This document shows positions 36,666 to 44,479 of a DNA stretch of 64,000 nt, piece by piece. A program made the translations under genes and the position numbers. The stretch spans positions 16,197 through 80,196 of the forward strand of contig NZ_BBYR01000085.1 of assembly GCF_001293525.1 (NCBI RefSeq), given 5' to 3'. Position 1 is the first letter of the stretch, and every line of letters begins with the position of its first letter. Source of the DNA: Pseudideonella sakaiensis. GTDB taxonomy: Bacteria; Pseudomonadota; Gammaproteobacteria; Burkholderiales; Burkholderiaceae_C. A model generated the notes under the pieces. It was given only the letters and a program-made list of their open reading frames with translations. It was not told the origin of the DNA and did not search any database.

Positions 36666-36745
36666 GCACGCCCTCCCCCGGCCGCTGCGCCGGACTCCCG
36701 GCGCGCCACCCGACGCGCCGGCCCCCTCGCGCCGGGATCGGCCCG

Positions 36746-37729
36746 CTAGCCGACCGATCCCGTCACCGGCAGCACGATCCCGGTGATGTAGCCAGCGCAC
36801 ACCGGCGAGGCCAGGAAGACGAAGGCCGGCGACAGCTCCTCCGGCTGCGCGGCCCGCTTCATGTCGGTCTGGCGGCCGAACACGGCGACGGCCTCCGCAG
36901 GTGAATCGGCGGGGTTGAGCGGCGTCCACACCGGACCCGGGGCGACCGCGTTGACGCGGATGCCGCGCGCCAGCAGCTGGCTGGCAAGCGACTGGGTCAG
37001 CGCATGGATCGCGCCCTTCGAGGCCGCGTAGTCCACCAGGTGGGCGCTGCCGCGCAGACCGGTCACAGAACCGGTGTTGATCACCGAGGCGCCCCGCTTC
37101 AGGTGCGGCAGTGCAGCCCGGGTCATGCGGATGCAGCCACCGACGTTGGTGTCCAGGGTCTCGTGCACGCGCCGGTCGTCGAGGTCCTCCAGCGCGTTCG
37201 CATGGGCCTGGAAGGCCGCGTTGTTCACCAGGACATCCAGTCGGCCGAGCTGTTCGACGGTGTGCGCCACCGCCTGCTCGCACCAGCGGCTGTCCTTCAC
37301 GTCGCCGCGCAGCAGCACGCAGCGCCGCCCCTCGGCCTCGACGTGGCGGGCCGTCTCGCGCGCGTCCTCGTCCTCGTCGGCGGACTGGTAGGCGATCGCC
37401 ACGTCGCAGCCCTCGCGCGCGAACAGCACCGCGACGGCACGGCCGATGCCGCTGTCGCCGCCGGTCACCAGCGCCGCCAGACCCTCGAGCTTGCCGCTGC
37501 CCCGGTAGCCCGGCGCCTCGAAGCGCGGCGCCAGGTCGAGCGCCGCCTCGCGCCCGGGCTTGACGAGGTGCTGGGCCGGCAGCTCGACCGGCTGCTCGCG
37601 GTCCCCGGCCTGCACCGCCTCTCCGGCCGGGGGCGCCGGGGATGGCGGGGGGGACGGCGCCGCCTCGTCGCGCCGGTCCTGGGCGCGCTGGATCTCGCGC
37701 GGAATCTTCGTGCTGTCGTCGTCGGCCAT
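36746..37729 (-). CDS. SDR-family oxidoreductase (YhdG/YghA-like, stress type)
   Basis: The 327-residue NAD(P)-dependent short-chain dehydrogenase has a Pro-rich leader of about 60 residues with QHLVKPGREAALDLAPRFEAPGYRGSGKL, then the Rossmann motif VTGGDSGIGRAVAV and catalytic Ser, Tyr, Lys (INTGSVTG; VDYAASKGAIHAL). This leader-plus-SDR form occurs in proteins linked to glycerol and stress in other bacteria. AAGGAG precedes the ATG. A sigma-54 element lies 42 bp upstream. Confidence 0.9.
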   Translation of the reverse strand: MADDDSTKIPREIQRAQDRRDEAAPSPPPSPAPPAGEAVQAGDREQPVELPAQHLVKPGREAALDLAPRFEAPGYRGSGKLEGLAALVTGGDSGIGRAVAVLFAREGCDVAIAYQSADEDEDARETARHVEAEGRRCVLLRGDVKDSRWCEQAVAHTVEQLGRLDVLVNNAAFQAHANALEDLDDRRVHETLDTNVGGCIRMTRAALPHLKRGASVINTGSVTGLRGSAHLVDYAASKGAIHALTQSLASQLLARGIRVNAVAPGPVWTPLNPADSPAEAVAVFGRQTDMKRAAQPEELSPAFVFLASPVCAGYITGIVLPVTGSVG

Positions 37730-37770
37730 CGTTGCTCCTTCGGCGCAGGCTGCGCCACGACAGCCTCGCG

Positions 37771-37784
37771 GCAAGCCGGGTGCC
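37771..37784 (-). promoter_or_regulatory. Sigma-54 promoter of the SDR-GlsB unit
   Basis: The minus strand reads GGCACCCGGCTTGC, with ten bases between GG and GC and a near-consensus GGCAC half. It lies 42 bp upstream of the SDR start. Confidence 0.75.
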
Positions 37785-37876
37785 CGCGGAGCGCGCGGCG
37801 AATCGACCCACGCGCGTCGACGACGGGGATGGAGCCGGGCGCGCGCGCGACGGCTCCTTCGCGTCGGCCCCGCGCC

Positions 37877-38221
37877 TCAGGCCGACGGCCGAACGGCGAT
37901 GGGCGCGGGCCGCTGCCGCGGCACGACCGGTTCCGGCTCGGCCCGCGGGCAGCTGCCGCCGCATGCGCCGCGGCAGGCCGGGCCACGGGACTCGGATGGG
38001 CCGGCGACGCGCAGTGCCTGCGGCGAGATCGGCTCGTGCACCGGTGGCGGCGTCGGGATCCAGGGATCCTGCGGCGGCTGCGGCGGCTCGTTCACCTCGG
38101 GCGGCGCCGCGGGTGGCTCGTTGACCTCGGGCGGGACCTCGGGGGACGGGGCCGGCCGGGGCGGCTGCGGCACCGAGTCGGGCAGGTGGGGCGGGATGTC
38201 GGGGGTCGAATGGGCGTTCAT
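37877..38221 (-). CDS. Proline-rich hypothetical protein
   Basis: The 114-residue protein is not recognised. It is very rich in Pro and Glu, with the tandem phrases EVPPEVNEPPAAPPEVNEPPQPP (two copies of PPEVNEPP) and a Cys-containing C-terminal part (ACRGACGGSCPR). No membrane segment. GAGGAG precedes the ATG. It is divergent from the DUF6496 gene, with both -24 elements almost touching. Likely disordered; probably a small stress-induced protein. Confidence 0.6.
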   Translation of the reverse strand: MNAHSTPDIPPHLPDSVPQPPRPAPSPEVPPEVNEPPAAPPEVNEPPQPPQDPWIPTPPPVHEPISPQALRVAGPSESRGPACRGACGGSCPRAEPEPVVPRQRPAPIAVRPSA

Positions 38222-38250
38222 GGCGGGCTCCTCTCGGAACGCCCGCCTCG

Positions 38251-38264
38251 GCAAGCGCCGTTCC
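38251..38264 (-). promoter_or_regulatory. Sigma-54 promoter of the proline-rich gene
   Basis: The minus strand reads GGAACGGCGCTTGC, with the ten-base spacing. It is 30 bp upstream of the start and only 3 bp from the divergent element. Confidence 0.75.
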
Positions 38265-38267
38265 CAC

Positions 38268-38281
38268 GGCATGCGGCTTGC
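38268..38281 (+). promoter_or_regulatory. Sigma-54 promoter of the DUF6496 gene
   Basis: GGCATGCGGCTTGC with ten-base spacing, 36 bp upstream of the ATG. It is back to back with the element on the other strand. Confidence 0.75.
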
Positions 38282-38316
38282 CACCCCGAGGCATCCCGCC
38301 ACTCCCGGAGAGTCCG

Positions 38317-38496
38317 ATGCCCAAACGTCAGAGTGCCGCGTCGCGCAGCGTCGAGCGCGCGATGCACGAGTTCAAGGAGGGCGACCTGCGCAGCGGCCAG
38401 ACCGGCCGCAAGGTCACCGACCGCCGCCAGGCCGTCGCGATCGGCCTGTCCGAGGCCCGGCGCAAAGGCGCGCGGGTGCCGCCGAAGAAGTCATGA
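38317..38496 (+). CDS. DUF6496-like small basic protein
   Basis: The 59-residue protein is basic and has the family phrases VERAMHEFKEGDLRSG and VTDRRQAVAIGLSEARRKGARVP. Proteins of this type are often encoded near stress genes and may bind nucleic acid; function is unknown. A CCGGAG ribosome site precedes the ATG. An ATGA overlap links the next short frame. Confidence 0.78.
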   Translation: MPKRQSAASRSVERAMHEFKEGDLRSGQTGRKVTDRRQAVAIGLSEARRKGARVPPKKS

Positions 38497-38687
38497 ACCG
38501 CCCGCCGACAGCGCCGGCGGGGGCCCGGCCCGAGCCCCTCCCCCGGCCGGCCCCGCCGCCGGCCGTGCCCGCGGATCGGTCGGTCGCGGGCGAGGAGGAC
38601 CCGGGCGCCGCCCTGGACCAGGCCGAGGTGCCCACGCCCACGCCGGGGCCCGCGCCCCGCCCCGCCCGCGGCACGACTCGCGGCTGA
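38493..38687 (+). CDS. Possible small proline-rich protein coupled to the DUF6496 gene
   Basis: A 64-residue frame overlaps the DUF6496 stop by ATGA. The product is almost entirely Pro, Ala, Arg, Gly and Glu (APAGARPEPLPRPAPPPA) and is not recognised. Coupling is the main support; frames like this arise easily in GC-rich DNA. Confidence 0.4.
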   Translation: MNRPPTAPAGARPEPLPRPAPPPAVPADRSVAGEEDPGAALDQAEVPTPTPGPAPRPARGTTRG

Positions 38688-38733
38688 GCCCGCCGACCGC
38701 CGGCACCCCGAGGGCACCGGGCCACTCGGCCCG

Positions 38734-38943
38734 TCAGCCGCGGTGCTTGCCGCGGCCCGATTCGCGTGCCGCCGCGCGGCGCCCGGCGGCGCGCCGCGCG
38801 GCCGACTCGCCGACGGTTTCCGCATCGGCGACGGCCGGGCGCTCGGTGATCTCGTCGAGCCAGGTGTCACCGCCCGGCGGCGCGGGCGCCGGTGCGTCGA
38901 GGGCCGTCCGTCGCGGCCGCGGGCCACCGCCGGCGCGCTTCAC
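38734..38943 (-). CDS. Small hypothetical protein coupled to the DUF1440 gene
   Basis: The 69-residue frame starts with GTG at 38943, overlapping the upstream gene's TGA by GTGA. It has an acidic middle (GGDTWLDEITERPAVADAETVGESAAR) and a strongly basic C-terminus (RAAGRRAAARESGRGKHRG). Not recognised. The composition differs from random reading of the opposite strand, and coupling favours a real gene. Confidence 0.5.
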   Translation of the reverse strand: MKRAGGGPRPRRTALDAPAPAPPGGDTWLDEITERPAVADAETVGESAARRAAGRRAAARESGRGKHRG

Positions 38944-39413
38944 CGGCGCGCTCCGGCCAGGCCCAGCCCCAGCGCAAAGGCGCCATAGACCACGACCAGC
39001 CCGCCGGCCGACAGCCGGTGCTCGAAGCCGGGCGTGAAGCGCGGGGGCGTCACGGCCAGGTCCACCCACGCCGCCAGGCCGGCCACCGCCACCGCATCCG
39101 ACATCGCGTTCGCCGGCGTGGGCCGGGCGCGCCGGAGCCGCAGGGCAGCGTACACCCCCGCCCACAGCATCGACGAAGCGGTGTGGATAGCCAGGCCGGT
39201 GGCCGTGTGGCGCAGCGAGGGCTCGTCGGCGCGCAGCGCGCGCCGCGGCCACACCCAGTGGCTGATGGCATTCAGCGGCGCGCACGGTCGGCGCTGTTCG
39301 CGCGCGCCGCAACCGGCCAGCGCAGCGGCCGACACGAGGCTGGCGACGAGGCCATCGACCACGGTGCGGTGGACGATCGGATGCTTCGCCAGGCGGCCGC
39401 AGGCAGAGGTCAT
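38940..39413 (-). CDS. DUF1440/YagU-like membrane protein
   Basis: The 157-residue protein begins MTSACGRLAKHPIVHRTVVDGLVASLVSAAALAGCGAREQRRPCAPLNAIS in pattern (a membrane helix near residues 17-33, then NAISHWVW). Four membrane segments are visible, with the phrase ATGLAIHTASSMLWAGVYA. DUF1440-type proteins are of unknown function, linked with acid resistance in E. coli (YagU). GGAG precedes the ATG at 39413. A sigma-54 element lies 35 bp upstream. Confidence 0.75.
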   Translation of the reverse strand: MTSACGRLAKHPIVHRTVVDGLVASLVSAAALAGCGAREQRRPCAPLNAISHWVWPRRALRADEPSLRHTATGLAIHTASSMLWAGVYAALRLRRARPTPANAMSDAVAVAGLAAWVDLAVTPPRFTPGFEHRLSAGGLVVVYGAFALGLGLAGARR

Positions 39414-39423
39414 GGCGGGCTCC

Positions 39424-39437
39424 GGTACGTGATTTGC
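39424..39437 (+). promoter_or_regulatory. Sigma-54 promoter of the epimerase gene
   Basis: GGTACGTGATTTGC, ten bases between GG and GC, 41 bp upstream of ATG 39478. It faces the minus-strand element, so the two leaders overlap. Confidence 0.65.
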
Positions 39438-39447
39438 CCAGGACCGG

Positions 39448-39461
39448 GCAAGTGCCGTTCC
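39448..39461 (-). promoter_or_regulatory. Sigma-54 promoter of the DUF1440 gene
   Basis: The minus strand reads GGAACGGCACTTGC with ten-base spacing, 35 bp upstream of the start at 39413. Confidence 0.7.
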
Positions 39462-39477
39462 TTCCCGCCCCGCCACC

Positions 39478-40803
39478 ATGCAGATCCTGCTCGTCGGCGC
39501 CACCGGCTTCCTCGGTCGTCGGCTGCGCCTTGCTCTCGCCGCACGCGGCCACCACCTGCGCTGCACCTCCCGGCATCCACCGCTGCCGGCGCACGGGACG
39601 CCCACGGGCGAGGAATGGGTGGCGGTCGACCTCGCGGCCCCGGTCGACTGGGCCCCGCTGCTGAACGGGATCGACGTCGTGGTCAACGCCGCCGGGCGCT
39701 TCGGGGGCGGCCGGGCCGCCTATGCCGCCCTCCACACCGACGGGCCGATCGCCCTGTTCGAGGCCTGCGCGAGGGCCGGCATCGGCCGCGTGCTGCAGAT
39801 CTCCGCCCTCGGCAGCGGCGGCCCCGCCGACGACGCACTGCCCTTCCTGCGCAGCAAGCGCCTGGCCGATGCCCGCCTGCTCGCGCTGCCGCTGGACGCC
39901 ACGGTGGCACGCCCCTCGCTGGTCTTCGGCCCCGAGGGGCGCAGCGCGCGCGCGCTGATGGCCGCGGCGAGCCTGCCGTGGCTGCCCCTGCCCGCCGGCG
40001 GACGCCAGGCCGTGCAGCCGGTGCACGTGGACGACGCGGTGGCCGCGCTGTGCGCGCTGGCCGAGGCCCGCGGCCGCTGGCGCGGCCGCGTGGTGGCGCT
40101 GGTCGGGCCTGCCGCGATGAGCCTGCGCGACTACCTGGCGACGCTGCGCGCCGCCCAGGGACGGGGGCCGCTGCGCGCCGTGCCGGTGCCGGGCCGGCTG
40201 GTGGCGGCGCTGGCCCGCCTCGCCGGGCGCCTCGGCACGGGCCTCGACCGCGACGCCGGGGCGCTGCTCGAGGGCGGCAGCACCGGCGATCCGGCCGACC
40301 TGCACGCCCTGGGCATCGCGCCCCGCCCCGCTTCGGCCTTCATCCAGCCCGAGGAGGCCCCGGCGCTCGCGCTGGCCGCGGCCTGGCCCGGCATGCAGGC
40401 CTTGGCGCGTCTGGCGCTGGCCGCGGTCTGGTGGGCATCGGCTGCGGTGTCCTTCGGCCTGTACCCGGTGGAACTCGGCGCCGCGCTGCTCGGCGAGGCG
40501 GGCGTGCCGGGCCCGCTGCAGCGCCCGATGCTGTACGGGGCCGCGACGCTGGACGCGGTGCTGGGGGTGCTGACGCTGGCCCCGCTCGCGATGCGGCTGC
40601 AGCGCCGACTGTGGGCGGCCCAGGCGCTGCTGGTGGTCTTCTACAGCGCCGTGGTGACGGTGACGATGCCGGCTTTCTGGCTGCATCCCTTCGGGCCGAT
40701 GACCAAGAACCTGCCCATCCTGGCGCTGCTCGCGCTGCTCGCGTGGGCCGCGGTGCCTCCCCGACCATGGACTACCTCGTCGTCAAGTGGATCCACGTGC
40801 TGA
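39478..40803 (+). CDS. NAD-dependent epimerase/dehydratase-like protein fused to a DoxX-like membrane domain
   Basis: The 441-residue protein has an atypical-SDR N-terminal domain (GATGFLGRRLRLAL, then VVNAAGRFGGG) similar to complex I NDUFA9-like/NmrA-type proteins, to about residue 290. The C-terminal part carries four hydrophobic helices (ALAAVWWASAAVSFGLYPVEL; LDAVLGVLTLAPLAM; VVFYSAVVTVTMPAFWL) of the DoxX-like type. The 3' end overlaps the DUF2269 gene by 37 bp. Function is unknown; membrane-tethered redox or cofactor-protecting role is possible. Confidence 0.83.
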   Translation: MQILLVGATGFLGRRLRLALAARGHHLRCTSRHPPLPAHGTPTGEEWVAVDLAAPVDWAPLLNGIDVVVNAAGRFGGGRAAYAALHTDGPIALFEACARAGIGRVLQISALGSGGPADDALPFLRSKRLADARLLALPLDATVARPSLVFGPEGRSARALMAAASLPWLPLPAGGRQAVQPVHVDDAVAALCALAEARGRWRGRVVALVGPAAMSLRDYLATLRAAQGRGPLRAVPVPGRLVAALARLAGRLGTGLDRDAGALLEGGSTGDPADLHALGIAPRPASAFIQPEEAPALALAAAWPGMQALARLALAAVWWASAAVSFGLYPVELGAALLGEAGVPGPLQRPMLYGAATLDAVLGVLTLAPLAMRLQRRLWAAQALLVVFYSAVVTVTMPAFWLHPFGPMTKNLPILALLALLAWAAVPPRPWTTSSSSGSTC

Positions 40804-41384
40804 GCGCCACGGTGCTGTTCGGCACCGGCATCGGCAGCGCCTACTTCCTGCTGCTGACCAGCCTGCAGCGCGAGCCCGCCACCGTGGCGCGCGTGGCCCG
40901 CCTGGTGGTCTGGGCGGACGCGGTGTTCACGGCCACGACCGCGGTGCTGCAGCCGCTCACCGGCACCTGGATGCTGCTGCGCCTGAACCTGCCGGTGTCC
41001 ACGCCGTGGGTGGCCTGGAGCCTGGGCCTGTATGCCTTCGCGATCGCCTGCTGGCTGCCGGTGGTGGTGCTGCAGTGGCACATGAGCCGTCTGGCCGCGG
41101 CAGCGGCCGAACGGCACCGCGCGCTGCCGCCGGCCTACGGCCGCCTGCTGGCGGCCTGGACGGTGCTCGGCGTGCTGGCGCTGGTCGCCTTCCTGGCGAT
41201 CTTCTGGCTCATGGTCGCGCGCACCGTGCCATGGGTCGGCGCGCGGCCGCTCGCCGGGGGCGGCACCCCGCTTGCCGGGTGGGCAGACGCCGGCCCGCGC
41301 GCCCTGCGCCGGCCCTTCGCCGTCCTCCAGGACGGTCCCCCTCTTTCCAGGAGAAGCCCATGCCCCGGATCGCCGAGATCATGA
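40767..41384 (+). CDS. DUF2269-family integral membrane protein
   Basis: The 205-residue product has four membrane helices within residues 1-155, starting MDYLVVKWIHVLSATVLFGTG, the DUF2269 hallmark, with a second motif TGTWMLLRLNLP. It follows the epimerase gene with overlap, a pair often seen together. The last 50 residues (after VARTVPWVGARPL) are not family-like and are encoded over a sigma-54 element and the start of the CBS gene. The ancestral end may have been nearer 41240. Confidence 0.8.
   Translation: MDYLVVKWIHVLSATVLFGTGIGSAYFLLLTSLQREPATVARVARLVVWADAVFTATTAVLQPLTGTWMLLRLNLPVSTPWVAWSLGLYAFAIACWLPVVVLQWHMSRLAAAAAERHRALPPAYGRLLAAWTVLGVLALVAFLAIFWLMVARTVPWVGARPLAGGGTPLAGWADAGPRALRRPFAVLQDGPPLSRRSPCPGSPRS
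41262..41275 (+). promoter_or_regulatory. Sigma-54 promoter of the CBS-domain gene
   Basis: GGCACCCCGCTTGC with ten-base spacing, 85 bp before ATG 41360, inside the non-conserved 3' end of the DUF2269 frame. Confidence 0.7.
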
Positions 41385-41809
41385 CCACCGAGGTCTGCAC
41401 CATCCAGCCCCAGGACAGCCTGCGCACCGCGGCGCAGCGGATGAAGGAACAGGACATCGGCGCGCTGCCGGTCTGCGACGGCGAGAAGCTGCTGGGCATG
41501 CTCACCGACCGCGACCTCGCGATCCGCGGCATCGGCGAGGGCCTCGCACCGGACCAGGCCTGCGTGTCGGACGTGATGAGCCCCGACATCGCGTTCGTCA
41601 CCGCCGACGAAGGCTGCGACGAGGTGCTGCAGCGCATGGGCCGGGAGCAGCTGCGCCGGCTGCCGGTGATCGATGCCGAACGGCGGCTGGTCGGCATCGT
41701 CTCGCTCGGCGACCTGGCCACGCGCCAGGACGGGCACGTCGATGCTGCGCTGCGCGGCGTCTCGTCGCCCGGCAGCGGTGCCGCAACCGGCCACCCGGGC
41801 GGCGCCTGA
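41360..41809 (+). CDS. CBS-domain pair protein
   Basis: The 149-residue protein is two CBS domains (about residues 5-62 and 70-128) with the motifs MTTEVCTIQPQDSLRTAAQRM, LTDRDLAIRG and VSLGDLATR. Stand-alone CBS pairs bind adenine nucleotides and serve as energy or stress sensors; partner unknown. CAGGAG precedes the ATG. The C-terminal 20 residues are Gly/Ser-rich. Confidence 0.9.
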   Translation: MPRIAEIMTTEVCTIQPQDSLRTAAQRMKEQDIGALPVCDGEKLLGMLTDRDLAIRGIGEGLAPDQACVSDVMSPDIAFVTADEGCDEVLQRMGREQLRRLPVIDAERRLVGIVSLGDLATRQDGHVDAALRGVSSPGSGAATGHPGGA

Positions 41810-41829
41810 GGCGCCGCGCGGCCCGACTG

Positions 41830-41843
41830 GGAACGGCCCTTGC
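41830..41843 (+). promoter_or_regulatory. Sigma-54 promoter of the Gly-rich protein gene
   Basis: GGAACGGCCCTTGC with ten-base spacing, preceded by TG, 88 bp upstream of ATG 41931. Confidence 0.7.
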
Positions 41844-41930
41844 CTCGAGCCCCTGCAGGCGCCGGCAACGCAGCGCGTCGCCGCACCTGCCTTCTCTCCA
41901 GCACAGACACACGACACGAAAGGATCCACG

Positions 41931-42698
41931 ATGCGAGACCATGACGAAGGCCGCCGCGGCGGCCAGTACGGCGGTGACGACTTCGGCGGCCGGCGCGGCG
42001 GCCAGCAGGAGGCCTACAGCGGCGGCACGCGCAGCCGCAGCGGCAGCAACTACGGCGACTGGCGCGGGCCGCAGCACGGCGACGACGAGGAGAGCGCGGG
42101 GTCGCGCCGCTACGAGTCCGGCGACCGCGGCTGGAACGCCGGCCGCGGCGACAGCCCCTGGGGCGACGGCGCCGGCGGACGTGGTGGCGGCTGGCTGGGT
42201 TACCCGTCGCGCGAGGGCTATGGCCAGGGCGCGGAGCCCGGCCGCCCGCAGGGCGGTGGCTGGGGCCGCGAGGTCCCCGGCGGCGGCCTGCCCTCGCACT
42301 GGACCGGATCGAGCGGTCCCGGCGGCGGCCTGCGCGGCAGCGGCGACCCGGGCGGCTCGCGCGGCTTCGGCGGGTCGGCCGACGCGGACGACCGCTTCGA
42401 CCCCGACTACCACCAATGGCGCAGCGAGCAGATGAGGCAGCTCGACGACGACTACCGTCAATGGCGCCAGGACCGCTACCAGAAGTTCAGCGACGAGTTC
42501 TCGACCTGGCGCAGCAGCCGCGGCGAACGCGGCTCGGGGGCCGAGGGCGGCAGAAGCGCCGGCCGCCCGGGCGACGCCACCGCGGCGGGATCTGCCAGCA
42601 GCGGCTCGACGCCCACGACATCGGTGGGCACCACCACCGGCGGCAGCACGAGCGGCGGCTCGGGAGGCAGTTCGGGGGGCAGTTCGAAGAGCCGCTGA
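41931..42698 (+). CDS. Glycine-rich protein with a triple Trp-Arg motif
   Basis: The 255-residue protein is mostly low-complexity Gly/Arg/Ser, without signal or membrane segment. Residues about 165-205 hold a regular helical block with three [YF]xxWR units (DYHQWRSEQ, DYRQWRQDR, EFSTWRSSR) 14-15 residues apart. The tail is Gly/Ser/Thr-rich. As I recall, similar blocks occur in uncharacterised betaproteobacterial stress or BON-type proteins. AAAGGA precedes the ATG. Probably disordered or gel-like, with the WR block as a binding module (inference). Confidence 0.68.
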   Translation: MRDHDEGRRGGQYGGDDFGGRRGGQQEAYSGGTRSRSGSNYGDWRGPQHGDDEESAGSRRYESGDRGWNAGRGDSPWGDGAGGRGGGWLGYPSREGYGQGAEPGRPQGGGWGREVPGGGLPSHWTGSSGPGGGLRGSGDPGGSRGFGGSADADDRFDPDYHQWRSEQMRQLDDDYRQWRQDRYQKFSDEFSTWRSSRGERGSGAEGGRSAGRPGDATAAGSASSGSTPTTSVGTTTGGSTSGGSGGSSGGSSKSR

Positions 42699-42756
42699 TC
42701 CCGCCAGGCCCGCGCGCGGCCCGCAGGGGCTGCGACGGGGCCTGCCGTGCCGGACT

Positions 42757-44247
42757 TCAGTCGGCGGCGAGTCGCCGCCGGCGCCCGACCGCCTCGATCT
42801 TCATCATCTGCCGGTACTTGGTGACGGTCCGGCGGGCCACCGGCAGGCCCTGCTCCGCGAGCTGGTGCGCGATCTGCGCATCCGACCACGGGGCGGTCGG
42901 CCGCTCGGCGGCGATCACCTCGGCGACCAGCTCGCGGATGGCCGTGCCCGAGCAGGGCCGTCCGCTGCTCGACATGAGCGCGCGACCGAAGAAGTAGGTC
43001 AGCTCGAAGGTGCCGAAGGGCGTCGCGATGTACTTGTTGTTGGTCACCCGCGAGACCGTGCTCTCGTGCACCTGCACCTCGTCGGCGACCTCGCGCAGGC
43101 TGAGCGGCTTCATCGCCATCGCGCCGTGGTCGAAGAACCCGCACTGCCGCCGCACGATCGAGCCGGCGACGTCGAGGATGGTCGCGAAGCGCTGCTCGAC
43201 GTTGCGCAGCGTCCAGCGCGCCTCGTGCAGCTGGACGCCCAGCGGGGCGTTGGCCGCGCCGCGGTGGCGCTGGAACAGCCCGGCATAGACCTCGTTGATC
43301 CTGAGCCGGGGCACCACGGCCGGGTTGAGCTGCACCGTCCACCCCCCGGCGGTACGGCGAACGACGACGTCCGGCACGATGTAGCGCGTGCGCTCGCCGC
43401 CGAACTGCCAGCCGGGCCGAGGCTGCAGGCGGCGGATGCGGTCGCAGGCCGCCTCCACCTGCTTCGGCGGTTCGCCGAGGCAACGGGCCAGGCGGGCCAT
43501 GTCGCGCGCCGCCAGTGCGGGCAGCTGCTCGCGCACGATGCGCGTGGCCAGCTGCCGTTCCTGCGCCGATGCGATCGCCGGCATCTGCAGCAGCAGGCAT
43601 TCGGCCACGCTGGTGGCGCCGACGCCCGCCGGTTCGAGCGATTGCAGCAGGCGCAGCGCCACACGCAGTTCCTCCAGCGACGCCGGCGGATGCAGCGCCA
43701 CCACCGGAACCAGGTCCTGCAACGGGCTGCGCAGGTAGCCGTCGTCGTCGAGCGATTCCACGATCGCGCGCAGCATCACCTCGTCGCGCTGGCCGAGCTT
43801 CAGCAGGTCGACCTGGGCGTGCAGGTGCGCATTCAGCGCGGACTCGACCGCCATGCCCTCCAGGGCGTCGGCCGCTCCGTCCTCGCGGCCCGGCCCGCGG
43901 CCGCCGTCGGACTGCCACAGCGCACGCTCGTCCGCCCCCTGGGCATCGGGCGGTCCGGGGCCGCCATCGCGCCACGACTCGTCCGCGGCGCTCGCCGGAT
44001 CGCGATCACCGGCAGCCCACGGCGGATCCGCGCGGGCAGGCGCGTCGGCGTCGAGGTCGCCACGCCCGAGGGGGTCGTCGCCGACGTCGCCTTCTTCGCG
44101 CTCGAGGAAGGGGTTGCTGTCCAGCTTCTCGCGCAGCAGCGCCGCGAAGTCGAGCGAGGACATCTGCAGCAGCCGCACCGCGTGCTGCAGGCGGGGCGAC
44201 AGGGCCTGGGACGGCCGGAGATCGGGACGCAGGTCGAGCAGGGCCAT
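42757..44247 (-). CDS. rpoN: RNA polymerase sigma-54 factor RpoN
   Basis: The 496-residue sigma-54 has region I at the N-terminus (PSQALSPRLQHAVRLLQMSSLDFAALL), a long acidic/Gly-rich region II (about residues 50-125), the core-binding region, an HTH, and the RpoN box ARRTVTKYR near the C-terminus. Region I appears shortened, with fewer Gln than in housekeeping RpoN. GGAGG lies upstream of the ATG. It is not beside lptB, hpf or ptsN genes as the usual chromosomal rpoN is, so it is likely a second copy. It sits among eleven putative sigma-54 promoters. Confidence 0.93.
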   Translation of the reverse strand: MALLDLRPDLRPSQALSPRLQHAVRLLQMSSLDFAALLREKLDSNPFLEREEGDVGDDPLGRGDLDADAPARADPPWAAGDRDPASAADESWRDGGPGPPDAQGADERALWQSDGGRGPGREDGAADALEGMAVESALNAHLHAQVDLLKLGQRDEVMLRAIVESLDDDGYLRSPLQDLVPVVALHPPASLEELRVALRLLQSLEPAGVGATSVAECLLLQMPAIASAQERQLATRIVREQLPALAARDMARLARCLGEPPKQVEAACDRIRRLQPRPGWQFGGERTRYIVPDVVVRRTAGGWTVQLNPAVVPRLRINEVYAGLFQRHRGAANAPLGVQLHEARWTLRNVEQRFATILDVAGSIVRRQCGFFDHGAMAMKPLSLREVADEVQVHESTVSRVTNNKYIATPFGTFELTYFFGRALMSSSGRPCSGTAIRELVAEVIAAERPTAPWSDAQIAHQLAEQGLPVARRTVTKYRQMMKIEAVGRRRRLAAD

Positions 44248-44401
44248 GGCGGCCTCCAGCAGTGGGGTCGACGGATGCAACGCAATCCCCGTGCCCCGGT
44301 GACGGCGGGCGCACGGTGACCCGCGGCCCGGTGGGCGCGGGCACCGCGGCCGCCCGACGGCGCCGCACGCCTCGTCCTTGCCGGTCCGCCCGCCGATTGC
44401 G

Positions 44402-44413
44402 GCAAGCCTTGCC
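44402..44413. repeat. Short palindrome between rpoN and hemerythrin genes
   Basis: GGCAAGCCTTGCC at 44401-44413 is a palindrome with one central base, 15 bp upstream of the sigma-54 element of the hemerythrin gene. Possible activator site or chance. Confidence 0.25.
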
Positions 44414-44427
44414 GATGCCATGAGGAA

Positions 44428-44441
44428 GGCACGCGCCTTGC
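44428..44441 (+). promoter_or_regulatory. Sigma-54 promoter of the hemerythrin gene
   Basis: GGCACGCGCCTTGC matches the consensus GGCACG-N4-TTGC exactly, 39 bp upstream of ATG 44480. Confidence 0.82.
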
Positions 44442-44479
44442 CGAAGCCCGGACACCTGCAACCCGACTGGAGATTGCCG

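Noticed and set aside
36666..36745. Own sigma-54 promoter for the GlsB-like gene
   Set aside because: No GG-N10-GC with TTGC was found in the 80-bp gap; sharing the SDR promoter is simpler.
32445..44441. GGAAC elements as EcfG-type ECF sigma -35 boxes
   Set aside because: EcfG promoters need GGAAC with a CGTT-like -10 about 16-18 bp away. Here the constant partner is TTGC at a fixed ten-base spacing, several sites have GGCAC or GGCAT instead, and rpoN lies in the set.
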